A stretch of 64,000 nt of DNA from Orientallactaga sibirica (lineage: Eukaryota > Chordata > Mammalia > Rodentia > Dipodidae): NCBI GenBank assembly GCA_036365145.1, contig JAEOAD010000040.1:11534501-11598500 (forward strand), read 5' to 3'. Position 1 is the first letter of the stretch. Each line of letters opens with the position of its first letter. The notes under the pieces were generated by a model. It worked only from the letters and a program-made list of their open reading frames with translations, was not told the DNA's origin and made no database searches. Shown one piece after another: positions 59,754-64,000 of the stretch. The translations under genes and the position numbers were made by a program.

Positions 59754-60309
59754 TGCACATAACATTTTAATGATGCTTTACAGAACCTCAGATTTACTTG
59801 GTACTTTCTCAAGCTTCTGTTCCACCTTCTTCCTCTATACTTATTGCTCATGCATGACACATACCATCCCCCAGGGTTGTTTATATGTGGAAATAAGATC
59901 TGTAGCTACACTACTCTACACAGCTGGGAGCACTGTCTCCCACACACAGTTGTCCTCCCATCCTTAACTCCAGACTCACAGAAAAGATCTCCCTTCCTCT
60001 CCAAGTGTCACTCCTCCATTGCATTTGTTCATAATGCTTCTCATTTTCTATCTGACAACAAAAGTCCCTCTTTACATGGTTTTCTTCTCTAATACGGAAT
60101 GTGGACTTTCCTCTGTATTCTCTGTTTTTATTGCCTTCCAAAACCCACAATAACATATACCAGAAGCTGAAATTAAGACTGAGAACACTGAAATTGAAGT
60201 CAGAAGGCTATTATTCTCTTGTGTTTTCTTTAATTATTTAAAAGAAGACATTATATTTCAAAGGTCTTAGCCTTTGCACCTATAACATGAGGATATTGCT
60301 CTGGAGCAA
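59754..60309. other. unassigned sequence
   Basis: No gene is seen. Confidence 0.5.
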
Positions 60310-60520
60310 TTTTTAAAAAATATTTTATTTTTATTTTTATTTATTTATGAGAGAGAGAGAGTGCAAGTGAATGGGCACATCAGGGCCTGAGACTACTGCA
60401 AACGAACTCCAGATGTATGTGCCAACTCGTGCATCCGGCTTACATACGTATTAGGGAACTGAACATCAGCCCTTATGTTTCACAGGCAAGTGCCTGAACT
60501 GCTAAGCCATCTCTCCAGCT
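60310..60520 (-). mobile_element. tRNA-derived SINE
   Basis: T/A-rich tail, GA run, GCAAACGAACTCCAGATGTA, GCTAAGCCATCTCTCCAGCT. TCTGGAGC on both sides. Confidence 0.95.
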
Positions 60521-63500
60521 TTCTGGAGCCCTTTTGAACTGTTGCCCACAACCTACCTAGGCAATGAGCAAGGCTGGCTTCATGCATCGACAACCTGTGC
60601 AGTCTCACTCACTCAGAAAACACACTCATTCAGACGGGTACCACTCTCAAATTTATGACCACCTAGGGGTGTCTTGAAATTCCTAATACCTTATGTGATA
60701 ACTCCAATGTGTTCACTTGTGAAGCATGTGTCCACCCCTGCTGGTTACATCAGCTTGATGGCTTGACATCACCATTTTGTCCTGATGGGAACTAGATATG
60801 AAGAAGAGCTGCCTTGACGTAGCACACACAATGTAAGTATTTTTCTTGACATGTATTTAAGGGTGTGGGTGTGTGTGTGTGTGTGTGTAAAAGAGAGAGG
60901 AGGGTTAGCAGAGTAAGAGGTCTGTGTGTGTGTATTTGGTGAAAAACAAACCCTCTTTCTTATGAGTTGAGGTCAGTAATTAGGCCCTCTATGCTCTGGG
61001 CTAGTCTTTGCTATCAACCAGGAAGACTCAGTTAAAAAGGTGGCTTCCTTTATAGAAGAAAATTAATTAAAAATCAAACCAACATAGAAGCAATCCAGAA
61101 TATTAAAAACTTAAGGTTAAAATAAATATTCTAAATATGAGAGTATAATGTTAAATATTTTTTTAAATATTAAAATTAGTAGCACATAATTTCTAACAAA
61201 GAAACAGGAAGGGGAGGGGGCTCAGGGGAAGAGGTATGGAATAGGAACAAAAGAAAGTAATAGGAATTATGCTCAAAATACATAATACGCATGTATAAAA
61301 ATATTGCTGGTAAAAATAGTTTTCAAAAAAGAAACGGAAAGGATAGAATTGACCTCCATTAGCAACACCATCAAACACATTCTCCAGAAGTGGTAAATGC
61401 TCAATGGGCCCTTCAAAATAAGTAGATCTTCGAACCTCCCTATCGCACACATTCCCTCAATTATTTGTGAACCACTAACTATTTCAAACATCTACAAGAC
61501 CTGGTTTGTAGCAAGACTGTCACAAGGCATTCTAACACGCGTTTATTGAACCTGTACACTGAGCTCAGGAGGACACATGACATTCAAGCACTAATAAATA
61601 CTTTCCAGAGATGAAGTGTTGATCTAAAACTGCCGAATGTATCTAAGCTATATAATTTGTTTTCATATTTAAAAAAATGCATTCTGTTTCTCTTAAAGAA
61701 ACTACTTTTCTAACCCATATTTTAAAAATGTGAGCTTTCCAGAGATTAAAAGCTTTCTCTAGTCAAGCAGAAATAGGATGGAATTAAACCATTTTCCTGA
61801 CATATTCTGGACTTGACAGAGTTCAATGGGAAAGCTCTTAAGAAAGCCCATTCAACAGTAATACTCTTCAGAGAGAATGTGGGAAATATAAAATTATGAC
61901 CCCAAGGTGAACTGAAAGCCAGGGAGGCCTCTGCTCATAATTATAGTTCCAAAACCATTTCAATTTAAGTACATTTTGGAAGCATCCTATATGTGAATTA
62001 CTTGTCAAGCTACTACCATTCCACTCGTCTTAATGTGTACTTGGGTACTCACCACAAGGGCGTTACAGATCAAATACAATCTGGATGGAAGTATTCTCGG
62101 TTTGATAAATAACCGTCCCTTCTGTGGTTAAAACTGTCCTATTGCTATCCTGGCTAATGATACAGTGAAAACATGTTTCTAAATGTGGCACATTATTAAA
62201 CAAAAGATCACGAAAGGATAGCCCGGTAGCCGTAAAAGCAATCTGTGCTACGTGTGTGCGTCAAGAAACTGGCTGTGTAGTAGTCATGCAGAGAGAAGTC
62301 GTGTGTGAAGTTGGCAGACTGCAAGTAAAGAAGTTGAAAGATAGATGGATACTTGTCTGCTGTTTCATCTCCAGCCATGATTCTATCTTCCCTGTGACTT
62401 CAGCTCCTTTATTGGCAAAAAAGAAAAAGAAAAAAAAAAAAGGCTGTAAACACTTTCCCAGAGCTATCTTCCAAAACTCCCATGAGAAGAACACACAGAT
62501 GGCGTGACGCAGAGAAAGATCTCCGACTCCATTGTTTTCTGTTCATGCCTCAACCTGCTTTGTGAACTCGGGCCACTCACCTAGTTACAGAAAGCCTCAT
62601 TTGTTTTCCTGTAAGGCTGCCTTTCTTCTACTATCTCTTCTATAAAGTGAATGTACAGATAAAATCATTTCTTGTATGGGAAATTCTTTGTAAGTAGTAA
62701 ATTGCTATTTTATATGCTAAATGACTTGAGGGTTACATTCAAGATCCTGCACAAAGGACCTATCTTTTAAAATATATTATGCTTTCAGAAAAAAAAATAC
62801 TTATAAATGAAGATATAATACCAACATGATCAGAATGCTAGAAGTATTAGCAATAATCAAAAGGCGAATAAAATTAGTGTGGAAAAAAAGGCAGTCTGAT
62901 AATTTAGTCACACTTAGCCATTTCAGACAAAAGAACAATGCAAACCTGAAAGTATGGGGGGAGTTGGAGGGTTTGTACTTGATTAAAGACAGAACTTTCA
63001 TATCCAGGGACTGAGAACTTCTTTTACAATCACCGAGGGAACCGTTGCCAACTTTTCCAACTCAGCCATTCCTGGTCCACATCCTACACACATACCTACT
63101 TTAGAAACCTCTATTAGTACAAGTGGTTAGGAAAAAGACAGAGTTGAGGCTGGGATGCCTGGGTTCACGCGCAGAGGAATGTTCTCTTCTTCCCAGCATT
63201 CCCTGCATAATGTTTCTGAATTTGGACTGAGTACCACCTAACACTGTGGGCAGGAAATTAAAGAAACAAGACTCCGAAATTAAATCACAGTGCTCATTTC
63301 CAAAGAATAACAGAAGTCCGGTGACATATAAAAAGGTGATACAAGGAAATACAACAGGCACCGCTTCCCATCAGAACAGGGAGGGCCCATGCTTTTCAGT
63401 ATCACATAGTTTGCAGAACCTGGGTGTGCCTTCTGCAGCTTCATTCTTTGCCTTTTTATAGTACATTTTGCGTCCTAGCAATAACCAAACGTTTCTATTT

Positions 63501-64000
63501 CTTTACTAACTCTATTGTGGTTTTGGTACACTATAATGTATCTTAAAGTAAAAATGCCTTCTCGTCTACATACATGTTCTGCCTGGTTATTGCCTTTAGA
63601 CCACCGAGAATCCTTGTGAACGGTTTTTCTTTGGAACAGTATTTTCCTAATGGGGAAGCTCGATTCTATGCCTTCTTCTGTCTCTTCACACAATCCTGTG
63701 TGCGGACTTGTGCTCCACCCACTTCCTCAAGAAAGTTTGTGTGCCTCTGCTCCCCTGAGAGAAACAGTCCTTGTGATAGAGTTTGTATATTCTTTGTTGC
63801 TCCAGCCCCCAGACAGCACTTGTCTTTTTCTTCTCTAGAAAACGGTACCTGAGATTTCAGATCATAACATGGCTTCTGAGATACTAGACAGTTCACAAGA
63901 CAAATCAGGACAGACTCGCAAGGGGAAAATGTACAGCAAATGGAGAGCCCACAGAGAGCGTGGAGACAAGCCACAACTACTTGTCAATCAGATACCCCAG
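60521..64000. other. unassigned sequence to the window end
   Basis: Mostly unique-looking, AT-rich DNA with short GT runs at about 60,865-60,887 and an A-rich run at 62,419-62,440. Small frames at 63,246-63,974 show no known family. No gene is supported. Confidence 0.5.

Overview
This is vertebrate nuclear DNA, almost certainly from a rodent. It carries no complete host protein-coding gene that I can recognise. B1-type SINEs, B4-like SINEs, a tRNA-derived SINE with a B2-like head (GGCTGGAGAGATGGCTTAG) and hAT/URR1-like DNA-transposon remnants point to a myodont rodent. From memory, the tRNA-SINE style fits a jerboa-like (dipodoid) species best; this is inference. No bacterial-style operons, CRISPR arrays or RNA genes are present. 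The window reads as intergenic or deep intronic sequence.

Layout. Bases 1-6.5 kb: an old LINE-2 (L2) remnant, SINEs, a URR1-like element and GATA/CA microsatellites. Bases 6,505-10,338: a young chimeric endogenous retrovirus (ERV) of betaretrovirus/ERVK type inserted into another L2, with a perfect 6-bp target duplication (TCTAAT). Its two LTRs differ by one substitution and two repeat-length changes. It keeps a damaged gag start and the damaged end of env, has no recognisable pro/pol, and contains a captured host DNA-transposon piece. Half of each LTR is a GTGA/GTCA tract holding nine (5') or eight (3') TGAGTCA (AP-1 type) heptamers. Bases 10.3-24.2 kb: mostly unique AT-rich DNA with old MIR/L2 and younger B1/tRNA SINEs, including a SINE inside a SINE. 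Bases 24,367-29,763: a 5.4-kb minisatellite of 108 units of 50 bp, partly derived from the tRNA SINE, whose 3' end is still attached on the right. Bases 29.8-64 kb: SINE-rich non-coding DNA with MIR, L2, URR1-like and other interspersed repeats, microsatellites, a tandem 161/175-bp duplication at 51.2 kb, and stretches of unique DNA in which regulatory elements are possible but unproven.

The long open reading frames at 24-30 kb are a consequence of the 50-bp repeat having no stop codon in any forward frame; I do not regard them as genes. The most interesting objects are the SINE-derived minisatellite and the chimeric pol-less ERV with its AP-1-motif-rich LTR and repeated leader.
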